64,000 bases of DNA, taken from contig CAYURD010000001.1 in NCBI GenBank assembly GCA_964446865.1, positions 155,795 through 219,794 of the forward strand, given 5' to 3'. This document shows positions 1 to 8,461 of this stretch, piece by piece. Positions within the stretch are counted from its first letter, which is position 1. The number at the start of each line of letters is the position of its first letter. This stretch comes from Glaciecola sp964446865 (GTDB lineage: Bacteria > Pseudomonadota > Gammaproteobacteria > Enterobacterales > Alteromonadaceae). A program made the translations under genes and the position numbers. Under the pieces are notes generated by a model. The model made no database searches, was not told the origin of the DNA, and was given only the letters and a program-made list of their open reading frames with translations.

Positions 1-872
1 TAAAGGTTACGGGTAAAGGGATATTTGCCCGACCGCAAATGTTCAGGTGTGGGTGCATAAAATTCACTCGTATTTAGCGCATTACTCTGAATAGCGATTG
101 TTTTCACATTGGTATTTTTATATCCCAAGGCCGCATAGCCAATTGCCCCAACACTAGATGCAATCGATTGAACAATAGATGAAGAGCTTGGCATTTCATT
201 GACCACACGCAAATAGTCTCCATTGCATAAAGCACTTAGCTTAAATAAGTCATACGTTCCTGATGCTGAGTTACGACCAAATAATTGGATAGTTCTGTCT
301 TGACCAAATTTTGTCACACCAAGTTGTTGCCAACGCAAAATGGATTCACTCGCACCGCATAAACGGGTCACTGAAAACAAGGCATCAACTTGACGCAGCG
401 TTAGACGCTCTAAGGGGTTGTTTTTTTCAACGTAAATAGCAATCGCATCCATTGCTACGACAATAGCAGTGGGCTGGTAACCGTGTACACGCGAAAACTC
501 AGAGACTTCTTGTGGGCTTAATGCTCTAGACATTGGACCAATACTCGCGGTGCCTTGCGTTAAAGCTTGACTTGCCGTAGCAGAACCTGTGGCTTGAATT
601 TGAAACTTAACATGCGGGTAGAGTTCTTGAAAACGCTGCGCCCAAATCGCCATTAGGCCCGCAAGCGTGTCTGAACCGATAGATGTCACGGTCCCATAAA
701 CACCAGGTGTTGAACGGTAATCACCTTGTATTTGAAATGCTTGGTCGCTTAATGGCTGATTATCAATTGGCTGACTGGTATTAATTGGCTGACTGGCATT
801 AATTGACGTGCTCACCGCCAGTAAGCAAACAACACAAAGTAAGCCTTGGCTGATAATTCTATTAAACATCAT
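1..872 (-). CDS. pstS: PstS-like phosphate-binding protein, 3' end cut by window edge
   Basis: Periplasmic substrate-binding protein of the PstS/PBP-like family, expected to bind phosphate for an ABC importer or act in Pho signalling. Reading left from 872 gives an uninterrupted frame to the window edge, so the C-terminus is missing. It opens with a signal peptide (MFNRIISQGLLCVVCLLAVS, then an N/S/Q/P-rich linker). The mature part has the PstS hallmarks GTVTSIGSDTLAGLM, QATGSATASQAL and FGRNSASGTYDLF, which line the anion pocket in this family. The first ATG (872) and second ATG (869) lie inside the phoR stop region, so the genes overlap by about 8-11 bases and are probably translationally coupled. 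The order phoB-phoR-pstS supports a phosphate role. Family assignment is firm; the exact ligand is inferred. Confidence 0.85.
   Translation of the reverse strand, partial: MMFNRIISQGLLCVVCLLAVSTSINASQPINTSQPIDNQPLSDQAFQIQGDYRSTPGVYGTVTSIGSDTLAGLMAIWAQRFQELYPHVKFQIQATGSATASQALTQGTASIGPMSRALSPQEVSEFSRVHGYQPTAIVVAMDAIAIYVEKNNPLERLTLRQVDALFSVTRLCGASESILRWQQLGVTKFGQDRTIQLFGRNSASGTYDLFKLSALCNGDYLRVVNEMPSSSSIVQSIASSVGAIGYAALGYKNTNVKTIAIQSNALNTSEFYAPTPEHLRSGKYPFTRNL
766..801. repeat. Two tandem 18-bp units inside the pstS linker
   Basis: The unit attggctgactggtatta (766-783) is followed directly by a copy with one change (784-801). On the minus strand this encodes a duplicated six-residue segment (N/A-S-Q-P-I-N type) between the signal peptide and the mature domain. 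The duplication is in frame and lies in a linker, so it should be tolerated. It belongs to a wider set of short tandem duplications in the window. Confidence 0.8.
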
Positions 873-2175
873 GCCAATCATCTGCGACCAGCTCGCTTGG
901 TAAGGTAAATGAAAATTCACTGCCCTTGCCCACTTTACTGCTCACATCCAAAATAGCATTGTGATGATGCAAGACATGTTTAACTATAGACAAGCCTAGC
1001 CCTGAGCCTCCCGTAGTTCTAGAGCGCGCCTTATCAATACGATAAAAGCGCTCAGTAAGGCGCCTTAAATGCTTATCTTCAATGCCATCTCCATTATCCA
1101 TGACACTGAAAAAAGCCCCTGTTGGCCTTTGCTCCCAATACACATCAATCTGACCTTGTGGGGGCGTGTAATTAATGGCATTAAAAATCAGGTTAGAGCA
1201 CGCACTACGAAGCTCAGTTTCCACACCAAATACGCTAAGTTCATCATCAATGTGAAATGAAATTTTGTGTTGTTTATCTTTGTTTAGCGCGCTAGCTTCA
1301 AGTTCTATTTGCTTGAGCATGCTTTGCATATCAACAACGTGCTCGAAAATACGATCAGACGAGGACTCGATACGCGATAATATGAGTAAGTCTTCAATTA
1401 GCACTTGCATGCGTTTAGTTTGTGAACCCATTTCAGACAAGGCTTTACCAACAATCCCAGAGGCATCTTGTGAGCTTGTTTCTAAGACTTCTAAATAACC
1501 ATTAATAACGGTAAGAGGTGTTTTTAATTCATGCGAAACATTGGCCACAAAGTCTTTACGCATCTCTTCTAAATGCGAGACGCGAGACACATCTCTCACA
1601 ATTAGTAGCAATTGATCTTGCCCATACTCCATCATTCTATATTCAAACATCTTATTAGGATTGGTGGGTGCAGGCACTTCGATTGGAAACTGATAGTCAC
1701 CCTTATGTAAAAAATCGACAAAACTTGGGTGGCGAATAAGATTATCAATACGTCTGCCGTTATCGTCGGGCCAACGAAGACCAAGCTCGATACGTGCATT
1801 TCGGTTGCACCACATGATGCGAGCATCCTTGTCTATGACTACAACGGCGTCGGGAAGAGCCTCCGAACCTTCTCGAAATCGCTTTACAAGCTCGCCTAAA
1901 CTCTTACGTTTATTGCGATTGCGACGCTGCAAATAATACACGCCTTCATAAATATGATGCCATATTCCAGGTGCGCTAGGCGGTGACATTTTTCGGCTTT
2001 GCCACAGCCATTTTGTTAAACGATATAAATGAATATAATTTGACACCAACAGTAAAGATAAGGCCACTAACAGCGTCAGCACAAATTGGTCTAAGACAAG
2101 ACCAATGATTAGCACTGCGGCAAAGTAAAATCCAAACCGTACAAGCGTACGTGACCAAGACTGTGGGTAGTACAT
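862..2175 (-). CDS. phoR: Phosphate regulon sensor histidine kinase PhoR
   Basis: Inner-membrane sensor kinase that phosphorylates PhoB when phosphate is scarce. The 437-residue protein has two N-terminal membrane segments (about residues 12-46), a PAS domain (about 100-195), a HisKA box with phospho-accepting His215 (VSHELKTPLTVINGYLEVLE), an N box (LIFNAINYTPP) and G boxes (DNGDGIED, GGSGLGLSIVKHV). Length and domain order match PhoR. The start lies 4 bases after the phoB stop, giving a phoB-phoR operon, and the 3' end overlaps pstS. It should be transcribed from the Pho-box promoter in front of phoB. Confidence 0.95.
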   Translation of the reverse strand: MYYPQSWSRTLVRFGFYFAAVLIIGLVLDQFVLTLLVALSLLLVSNYIHLYRLTKWLWQSRKMSPPSAPGIWHHIYEGVYYLQRRNRNKRKSLGELVKRFREGSEALPDAVVVIDKDARIMWCNRNARIELGLRWPDDNGRRIDNLIRHPSFVDFLHKGDYQFPIEVPAPTNPNKMFEYRMMEYGQDQLLLIVRDVSRVSHLEEMRKDFVANVSHELKTPLTVINGYLEVLETSSQDASGIVGKALSEMGSQTKRMQVLIEDLLILSRIESSSDRIFEHVVDMQSMLKQIELEASALNKDKQHKISFHIDDELSVFGVETELRSACSNLIFNAINYTPPQGQIDVYWEQRPTGAFFSVMDNGDGIEDKHLRRLTERFYRIDKARSRTTGGSGLGLSIVKHVLHHHNAILDVSSKVGKGSEFSFTLPSELVADDWHDV

Positions 2176-2179
2176 ATGC

Positions 2180-2869
2180 TTAATTTTTCGCTGAAAAACG
2201 ATAACCCGAACCGCGCACGGTTTGAATTAAAGCATCATGACCATTTTCTGATATCGCTTTTCTAAGTCTACGAATATGAACATCAACTGTTCGGTCTTCA
2301 ACGTACACGTTTGTGCCCCACACATTGTCTAACAATTGTTCTCGACTATACACGCGCTCAGGGTGCGTCATAAAAAAGTGTAGTAGTTTAAACTCTGTAG
2401 GTCCCATATCAACTGGGCTATCATTGCTTGTCACACGGTGTGACACTGGCTCTAAGACTAAGCCAGAAAACTCTATTGGCTCTTCCTTTGAGGTTGGCGT
2501 AACACGTCGCATGACCGCTTTAATGCGCGCCACTAACTCTTTTGGCGAAAACGGCTTTGTCACGTAGTCATCAGCGCCGGCTTCGAGTCCCCTTATTTTG
2601 TCGTCTTCTTCGCCCCGTGCGGTCAACATGATGACAGGAATGTCTTTGGCAAATTCATGTTGCTTAAGCTTTTTAGCTAATTGCACGCCGCTACCACCGG
2701 GTAACATCCAATCTAGTAAAATCAAGTCTGGATAAGGTTCTTTTATTTTTTCTAAGCCAACATCGTAGTCTTCGGCTTGCTCCACATTAAAGCCAGCTTG
2801 CTCTAGAACAAAGCTAAGCATATCGCGGATTGGGGCCTCGTCTTCGACCAACAAAATAGTTCGTGACAT
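2180..2869 (-). CDS. phoB: Phosphate regulon response regulator PhoB
   Basis: OmpR-type DNA-binding response regulator that binds Pho boxes. The receiver domain carries the acidic pocket (LLVEDEAP), phospho-acceptor Asp53 (LLDWMLPGGSG) and the conserved Thr and Lys (MLTARGEEDD, VTKPFSP). The C-terminal winged helix has the recognition segment RTVDVHIRRLRKAI. I start at the ATG at 2869 (MSRTILLVEDEAP), giving 229 residues, the standard PhoB length. The frame is open further upstream to 2959, but that would run through the Pho box and add 30 residues absent from the family. Confidence 0.96.
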   Translation of the reverse strand: MSRTILLVEDEAPIRDMLSFVLEQAGFNVEQAEDYDVGLEKIKEPYPDLILLDWMLPGGSGVQLAKKLKQHEFAKDIPVIMLTARGEEDDKIRGLEAGADDYVTKPFSPKELVARIKAVMRRVTPTSKEEPIEFSGLVLEPVSHRVTSNDSPVDMGPTEFKLLHFFMTHPERVYSREQLLDNVWGTNVYVEDRTVDVHIRRLRKAISENGHDALIQTVRGSGYRFSAKN

Positions 2870-2907
2870 TTTTTTCTTCACTCGCGTCATAGTTATTTTC
2901 GACCGTA

Positions 2908-2940
2908 TTATTAGAGTGATGTGTGACAGTTTTATGAAAC
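2908..2940 (-). promoter_or_regulatory. Pho box and -10 element of the phoB promoter
   Basis: On the minus strand, 2940-2923 reads GTTTCATAAAACTGTCAC. This matches the two 7-base direct repeats of the Pho-box consensus (CTGTCAT, AT-rich spacer, CTGTCAC) at about 16 of 18 positions. A TAATAA -10 element follows at 2913-2908 after 9 bases, the spacing of class II Pho promoters that lack a true -35. The phoB ATG is 54 bases further down. This predicts positive autoregulation of phoBR-pstS. Confidence 0.8.
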
Positions 2941-3086
2941 AACTAACAAAAGATGTCAAGCTTTGTCTGAAATAAGTCGTTTATATGACAATTTTTTGCG
3001 AAGCCATTAGAAAAACTAAACAAGGCTTTGACCGATGGATATCGCCTTGATACTCTCGCACCTCAAATTTGGAGAATGAACAAAAT

Positions 3087-3986
3087 ATGTGGTTTAAAAA
3101 TTTAAAAGTCTATCGATTCACTAGCCAATTCAAGCTTGACGACGAACAATTACAAAAAATGCTAGAGAGTATGACATTCAGAACATGTGGTTCTCAAGAT
3201 AGCCAAACGATGGGGTGGATAAGCCCTATTCCACGCGGTGAAATGCTTTTTCATAAAGCAAATAATGATTATCTATTTAGCCTAAAGCGAGAGCAAAAAC
3301 TATTACCCGCAAGCGTCGTTAATAACGAACTCAGCGTGAAAGTAGGCGAAATGGAAGCCGAAACCGGCTCGCCAGTGCCCAAAAAAGCGCAAAAAGACCT
3401 CAAGGAAGAAATTACCAACCGATTATTACCCCAAGCGTTTAGTAAATTTTCGGTGGTTAACGGCTTTGTCTCTATCGACAAACAAATAGTGGTGATCGAT
3501 GCCAGTTCTGACACAAATGCCGAAGTCTTTTTAGCATGTTTGCGTAAATGTATTAACAGCCTTCCCGTTGTGCCTTTTGTAAAAACTTCGCAAGAGCAAA
3601 TCTTAACTTCTTGGTTAATGCAGGACGCGCCAGACGATTTTGAAATACTTGATGAAGCAGAACTTCAATCAAGTGCTGAAGATGGCGGTATTATTCGCTG
3701 CAAAAAACAAGATCTTGATGCAGACGAAATTCTTGCCCACATGCAGGCCGGAAAACTAGTGCACAAACTAGCCGTCAACTATCAAGAGAAACTAAGCTGT
3801 GTGCTTGCTGAAGATTTATCAGTAAAACGTTTGAAATTTACTGACATTGTCTTAGAGCAAAATGAAGATATCGATAAAACGGATATGGCAGCCAAAATAG
3901 ATGCCGATTTTGTGTTGTTTAGCAGCGAAGTCAAACTCTTGATAGATTCGTTAGCTGACGCCTTTGACGTGAAAGACGAGCAATAA
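3087..3986 (+). CDS. rdgC: Recombination-associated protein RdgC
   Basis: Ring-shaped nucleoid-associated DNA-binding protein that limits RecA activity. The 299-residue product starting MWFKNLKVYRFT matches RdgC over its length, including MGWISPIPRG near residue 45 and the FVLFSSEVKLLIDSL end. I use the ATG at 3087 because a GGAG ribosome site (3071-3074) lies 12 bases before it. An upstream in-frame TTG at 3069 overlaps that site and is unlikely. The gene is monocistronic, divergent from phoB, and ends in a hairpin. Confidence 0.95.
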   Translation: MWFKNLKVYRFTSQFKLDDEQLQKMLESMTFRTCGSQDSQTMGWISPIPRGEMLFHKANNDYLFSLKREQKLLPASVVNNELSVKVGEMEAETGSPVPKKAQKDLKEEITNRLLPQAFSKFSVVNGFVSIDKQIVVIDASSDTNAEVFLACLRKCINSLPVVPFVKTSQEQILTSWLMQDAPDDFEILDEAELQSSAEDGGIIRCKKQDLDADEILAHMQAGKLVHKLAVNYQEKLSCVLAEDLSVKRLKFTDIVLEQNEDIDKTDMAAKIDADFVLFSSEVKLLIDSLADAFDVKDEQ

Positions 3987-4010
3987 ACTAGCGTTTATTG
4001 TTGCTTCTTT
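3979..4010 (+). terminator. Probable intrinsic terminator of rdgC
   Basis: AGCAATAAAC pairs with GTTTATTGTTGCT across a TAGC loop and is followed by TCTTTT. The stem starts inside the last rdgC codons and includes its stop codon. The stem is AT-rich with one bulge, so strength is uncertain. Confidence 0.5.
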
Positions 4011-4101
4011 TAGGTGGCTTGTTTTAGTTTGCTGTAAATGGCATTGATCAAGTTAGACGATTTTTCGTAGTCTTAATCAGACTAACTAACTTGTGATTGC
4101 C

Positions 4102-5143
4102 ATGATTAAAATTACCCGATTAACGCTACCTTTGTTGTGCCTACTATTCATAACAGCCTGCTCATCTACTGCCAATAACGTAGCAAAAGGAGACTTGCCA
4201 AGCACTGCTCAATCCGTCGCAAAAATTAGCGTAAGCGAGCAAAATACAGATAACACTAAGCTTCCCCCTTACAAGAAATCGATAGCAACACCCCTTGGCT
4301 ATGTATATCCAAATAAAAAATCTCTGAAGCTCATTTCGTGGAATGTTGAACATTTTGTTGATGAGCATGATGACCCTTATGTTGACAATAGGCGCGAAAA
4401 CAACTGGCAGCATATGGGTAGCAAACGTGCCGATTTAGTACAAGCACTGCGGGTAGCCGATGCTGATATTGTGGTTTTACAAGAGTTCGAAAGCGTCAAA
4501 TTGCTAATGAATATGGCCAACAACGAATTACAAGATATGGGCTATCAATTTTTTGCTGATGCACCCTCACCTACATGGTATATGAATGTGGTGATCATGA
4601 GCCGCGTGCCGCTAGGCACCATGTATAGCTATGGCAATGTGCACACGCCTGTCGTTAATTGGGTCGATGATGAAGGAAAAAAACAAACGCAAAATAGACT
4701 TAACAATCGCATTTGGGCGATTGATGTATTTGCCAGTGAGCAGTACTCATTTTTGTTATCGGCAGTGCACTTAAAAGCAGGCCGAGGAGAGCGAGATATA
4801 GGCATGAGACTGGGGCAAATCNNNNNNNNNNCACGAAGATCCTAATAGAAACATTATGCTAGTTGGCGACTTTAACGCCTTGCCAAACACAATAGAGTTA
4901 GACACGCTCTTGGCAGGAAATAACACAGGTATTCGCTTTATTGACCAGATGAAAGATGAGGTGTTTACACACCCCGCTAGTGAGCCGGTTAGACGCTTAG
5001 ACTACGCTATTTATAACGGTAATATGGCACCTGAAATTTTACCTAATAGCGTAAAAGCGCTTAGTTACTTCGCCCCTGAAAAGCAAGACGCCTTAGCAGA
5101 CCACCTGCCAGTAGTCATTGAATTTTATACAGCCGAGAAATAA
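4102..5143 (+). CDS. Lipoprotein of the endonuclease/exonuclease/phosphatase family (interrupted by a sequencing gap)
   Basis: Predicted outer-envelope lipoprotein with a DNase I-like fold. The N-terminus has a signal peptide and lipobox (LLFITAC, lipidated Cys near residue 19). EEP-family motifs follow: SWNVEHF, VVLQEFES, LVGDFNALPN and the terminal DHLPVVIEF with the catalytic Asp-His pair. A 10-N run (4822-4831) separates the halves, which sit in different frames as written. Both halves are otherwise open and collinear with the family, so I treat this as one gene whose true gap length is a multiple of three. The start could also be the GTG at 4093. The substrate (DNA, phosphodiester or inositol phosphate) cannot be told. 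Confidence 0.75.
4822..4831. other. Assembly gap of 10 N
   Basis: A run of ten N inside the endonuclease-like gene. The last codon before it (ATC) is complete and the coding frame resumes with the first base after it (CAC GAA GAT), so the real missing length must be divisible by three and the N count is a placeholder. Confidence 0.95.
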
Positions 5144-5230
5144 TCCCTTCAAACGATATAAGCGGCGCTTGAGGTAAGGTTTTTTCTTATCTAAGGCGTC
5201 GCTCTCGTCATAGTCTTACTATGCTCTTAT

Positions 5231-5274
5231 CATTCTCTTACCATTCTCTTACCATTCTCCCACCATTCTCCTAC
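5231..5274. repeat. Four tandem 11-bp units
   Basis: Units cattctcttac, cattctcttac, cattctcccac and cattctcctac run head to tail, with a partial unit on each side. The array starts 88 bases after the stop of the endonuclease-like gene, in the 257-base spacer before the sensor kinase. No hairpin or known element is apparent. Confidence 0.85.
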
Positions 5275-5400
5275 CATGCTAGTAACTCACTTATAATAAA
5301 GTGACTTTTGGCCTATGTTGCACATAGTCGCTATGGTGATAAGCTAAGTTTAGATAGGCAAAAACCAATAACAACATGCATACCAAGGTGATTGATAACG

Positions 5401-6609
5401 ATGCAAATCGCAGATTTAAAAAGCGCAAACAATAAAGTCACATCAAGCTATTCACTCGAACGATTTTCGGCTTGGGCAACATGGGCAGTCGTTAGCGGGT
5501 TTAGCTTAACGATAATGATACAAAGCAATAACTTCAGCACAACACATATACTTGTCACGGTGTTGTTATATGCCGTGTATTTTTTATTGTGGACACTTAT
5601 CAGTAGAGGGAGCGAATCTAAGCAAGGTGACTTAAGCACTAAAAACGCGATTTTGATGTTCGCACTTTTTGCGACTATTGTTGCCATTTATTTTGCCGTA
5701 CCGATCGGTTTTGTCGCCATTTTTATGGTGATTTATTCGGCTATGACGCCATATTTCATGAGTATGAAACGAGCAGCCATGCTCTCGCCTGTTCTAGCCT
5801 TACCCTTATTTTTAGTCCACCACTTTTATTGGGATATTGGCGGCGCGCTTATGTCTAGTATCTTGTTTTGGACTTTCAATATTTTTGCGCTCATCATGGT
5901 CAACACTAGCATTCGAGAAAGAGAAGCAAGACTAGAGGCAGAATTGACGTCTAGAAAGTTAGAAGCTACCCAAAACTTATTAAATGAAGCCGTAAAACAG
6001 AGCGAAAGAGTGCGGATTGCGCGTAACATCCATGACTTATTAGGTCATCATCTGACGGCACTGACAATAAATCTGCAAGTCGCCTCCATAAAATCAGATG
6101 GCGAAGTAAAAAAATCCATAGAGCAATGTCATCAATTAGCCAAACTGCTACTCAGCGATGTTAGAGAAGCCGTTAGCGACATCCGTGACAAAAGCGTGCT
6201 TGATTTAGAAAGTAATATCACGAGTATGTTGGATAAAATTCCTAACATCAAAGCGGAAATAGAGATAGACAAGGCCATTCAAATTGATGATATACAGATT
6301 GCTGATGCCATCATCAAAACCATTCAAGAAACAATTACAAACACTTTGAAGCATGCTAAAGGCTCGCTTATTACCATCCGAATAAAAAACCGTGATGCGC
6401 AAACTGACAAGCTATCTAGTGCTGAAGATAAAAAACAAATCCAAGTAGACATCAGCAACAATGGGTCATTGCCCAATCACATCAAACAAGGAAATGGCTT
6501 AAGCGGCATTCAAGAGCGCCTATTTGCATTAAATGGCGAAGCTATTTTTTCGATTAACAATAAGTTATTTCAGACTCAGCTTTTAATACCGGTAGGGCAA
6601 CATGATTAA
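5401..6609 (+). CDS. Membrane sensor histidine kinase, NarL/DesK class
   Basis: Sensor kinase with a HisKA_3 dimerisation domain, the type that pairs with LuxR-family regulators. The N-terminal half (about residues 25-170) has roughly six hydrophobic helices, like the thermosensor DesK. A coiled linker leads to the phosphorylation site RNIHDLLGHHLTAL (His211), and a short HATPase_c has an N box (QETITNTLKHAK) and a G box (GNGLSGIQERL). The start is the ATG at 5401, with AAGGTG 10 bases upstream. The in-frame TTG at 5392 is less likely. The 3' end overlaps the next gene by 8 bases (ATGATTAA), so kinase and regulator are coupled. The signal is unknown; membrane fluidity is a guess from the DesK resemblance. 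Confidence 0.88.
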   Translation: MQIADLKSANNKVTSSYSLERFSAWATWAVVSGFSLTIMIQSNNFSTTHILVTVLLYAVYFLLWTLISRGSESKQGDLSTKNAILMFALFATIVAIYFAVPIGFVAIFMVIYSAMTPYFMSMKRAAMLSPVLALPLFLVHHFYWDIGGALMSSILFWTFNIFALIMVNTSIREREARLEAELTSRKLEATQNLLNEAVKQSERVRIARNIHDLLGHHLTALTINLQVASIKSDGEVKKSIEQCHQLAKLLLSDVREAVSDIRDKSVLDLESNITSMLDKIPNIKAEIEIDKAIQIDDIQIADAIIKTIQETITNTLKHAKGSLITIRIKNRDAQTDKLSSAEDKKQIQVDISNNGSLPNHIKQGNGLSGIQERLFALNGEAIFSINNKLFQTQLLIPVGQHD

Positions 6610-7249
6610 TGTAATGTTAGTAGATGACCAAACCTTAGTTCGCCATGGCATCCGCAGTTTATTGGCCTTATCAGATAAAATTGAAGTGACGCACGAGGCA
6701 CAAGACGGTCACGGTGCTGTTGATACACTGCAAAGCAGCCCTCATGATGTTGATGTAGTGCTAATGGATATCCGTATGCCAAAAATGACAGGGATAGAAG
6801 CCTTAACGTCCTTAAACAAAATTGATTGCAAGATCCCAGTCATTATGCTGACAACATTTGATGATCATGAGTCTGTTATTCAAGCAATTAAAGCCGGTGC
6901 TAAAGGGTATTTATTAAAAGATGTTTCGCTTGAAACCTTGGTGAGTAGCATCGAGACAGTGCACAGTGGCGAGACACTTATTCAACCCGCGATCACCGAA
7001 CGTCTGATTCAGGGTTTACAAGGTATTAAAGGTGATTTTGAAGCCGCTGATATGCCAGAGCCCTTGAGTAAACGAGAAACTGAGATACTACGTCTTATGG
7101 CAGCAGGTTGCTCTAACAAAGAAATGGCAGATAGTCTTTTTAAATCCGAGGGAACCATAAAAAATCAAGTGTCTAGCATTTTGGGAAAGCTTGGGGTCAG
7201 AGACAGAACTAGAGCCGTCTTAAAAGCGATTGAATTAGGCATTATTTAG
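6602..7249 (+). CDS. LuxR/NarL-family response regulator
   Basis: Cognate regulator of the overlapping kinase. The receiver domain has acidic residues in LVDDQTLVRHGIRSLL, phospho-acceptor Asp56 (VVLMDIRMPKMTG), and the switch Thr and Lys (MLTTFDDHE, YLLKDVS). The C-terminal LuxR helix-turn-helix reads LSKRETEILRLMAAGCSNKE and GTIKNQVSSILGKLGVRDRT. At 215 residues it is standard for NarL/DesR proteins. Targets are unknown. The next genes encode two diguanylate cyclases, but a 170-base gap separates them, so co-regulation is only possible, not shown. Confidence 0.92.
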   Translation: MINVMLVDDQTLVRHGIRSLLALSDKIEVTHEAQDGHGAVDTLQSSPHDVDVVLMDIRMPKMTGIEALTSLNKIDCKIPVIMLTTFDDHESVIQAIKAGAKGYLLKDVSLETLVSSIETVHSGETLIQPAITERLIQGLQGIKGDFEAADMPEPLSKRETEILRLMAAGCSNKEMADSLFKSEGTIKNQVSSILGKLGVRDRTRAVLKAIELGII

Positions 7250-7419
7250 TGAATGTTATTATCCGTTTTTCTTATTTCTTCTAAAAAAAATAAATATAAA
7301 TTAACAGTCCTAGAAATATAGCTTATCTGATTGCTTAAAATGCCTTTATTATTTTTGTAATGTGCCGATACCCTTATTGATGGGGTCAATATTCGGAACA
7401 TAGCGGAAAAAATCGACAA

Positions 7420-8457
7420 ATGGCGAGCGTCTACCAGCGAGTGCAGGATTATTGTCAATCAATTACTCAAAATCAACAGTCTCTTCATGGTCGCCTATTT
7501 TTCGCAGCGCTACTATCGATAAATACTCTTGCTTTTGCATACTCATTATTAGCGGGAATATATTGGTACTCAATAACGCTTCTTATTTGCATCGCGACAT
7601 CAATTTATACTTTTAAAGCATTTTTAAGCAAAGCATATAGACGCGCTTACTTGGTGAGCTCGTATGTAATGATTGTAATGATCAGTACCAGTACCTTTGT
7701 TTTTGGCTTATCTTCAGGCATTCAGTTTTTATTCTGGCCCTTAAGCTGTTGGCTTGCGCTTAACGTCAAAATCAGAGTTTACAGTGCACTTGTTGTGGCA
7801 AACATTTGTTTGGCCACATTTTTAGTTATGATTTTTTATGTTCCGCAATACACCAGCCATTCTTTTTTGCCCTATTCATTACAGGTATTTTTAATCGCTG
7901 GCGGATTAATCGTAATGAAAGAAGTCGTTAAGTCTAGGGGCATTTATCAAATTGGGAATGAAAAACTAAAACGCGTCGCCAATATCGATGCGCTCACGGG
8001 ATTATATAATAGACGCTATTTTAATACTTTCTTAGCCTATCAAAATACTATCGCCATCAGAGAAAAAAGGGCTTATTGCTTAGCAATAGGTGACATTGAT
8101 CATTTCAAGAATATTAACGACAAATTTGGCCATGATGCTGGCGACAAAGTACTGGTCAGTATTGCACAGTGTTTTAATGACTACCTATCAAAAAGTGATG
8201 CCGTTTGTCGATGGGGTGGCGAAGAGTTTCTTATTTATTTGCCCGAAAGTAATGTCAACAAAGGCTTGTTAGTACTTGATGCATTGCGCGACGTTATTAG
8301 CGCTCAAGACGTCGATGGTTTACACGTATCAATGAGCTTTGGTTTGATAGAAACGGACGGGAAACAATCAATTGAAACAGTTATTAAACGCTGTGATGAA
8401 TTACTATATCACGCTAAAAGTAGCGGCAGAAACGTCGTCAAGATAGCTGAGGATTGA
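7420..8457 (+). CDS. Membrane diguanylate cyclase without I-site
   Basis: Predicted to make cyclic di-GMP from two GTP at the inner membrane. Residues 25-170 form about five to six hydrophobic helices with no recognisable periplasmic sensor. The GGDEF domain (about 188-345) is complete: DALTGLYNRRYF, GDIDHFKNINDKFGHDAGD and the catalytic GGEEF at 266-270. The position of the inhibitory RxxD motif reads SKSD, so product inhibition through the primary I-site should be absent. It is followed after 4 bases by a paralogue with the same layout, probably from tandem duplication. The ribosome site before the ATG is poor. Confidence 0.9.
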   Translation: MASVYQRVQDYCQSITQNQQSLHGRLFFAALLSINTLAFAYSLLAGIYWYSITLLICIATSIYTFKAFLSKAYRRAYLVSSYVMIVMISTSTFVFGLSSGIQFLFWPLSCWLALNVKIRVYSALVVANICLATFLVMIFYVPQYTSHSFLPYSLQVFLIAGGLIVMKEVVKSRGIYQIGNEKLKRVANIDALTGLYNRRYFNTFLAYQNTIAIREKRAYCLAIGDIDHFKNINDKFGHDAGDKVLVSIAQCFNDYLSKSDAVCRWGGEEFLIYLPESNVNKGLLVLDALRDVISAQDVDGLHVSMSFGLIETDGKQSIETVIKRCDELLYHAKSSGRNVVKIAED

Positions 8458-8461
8458 TGCC

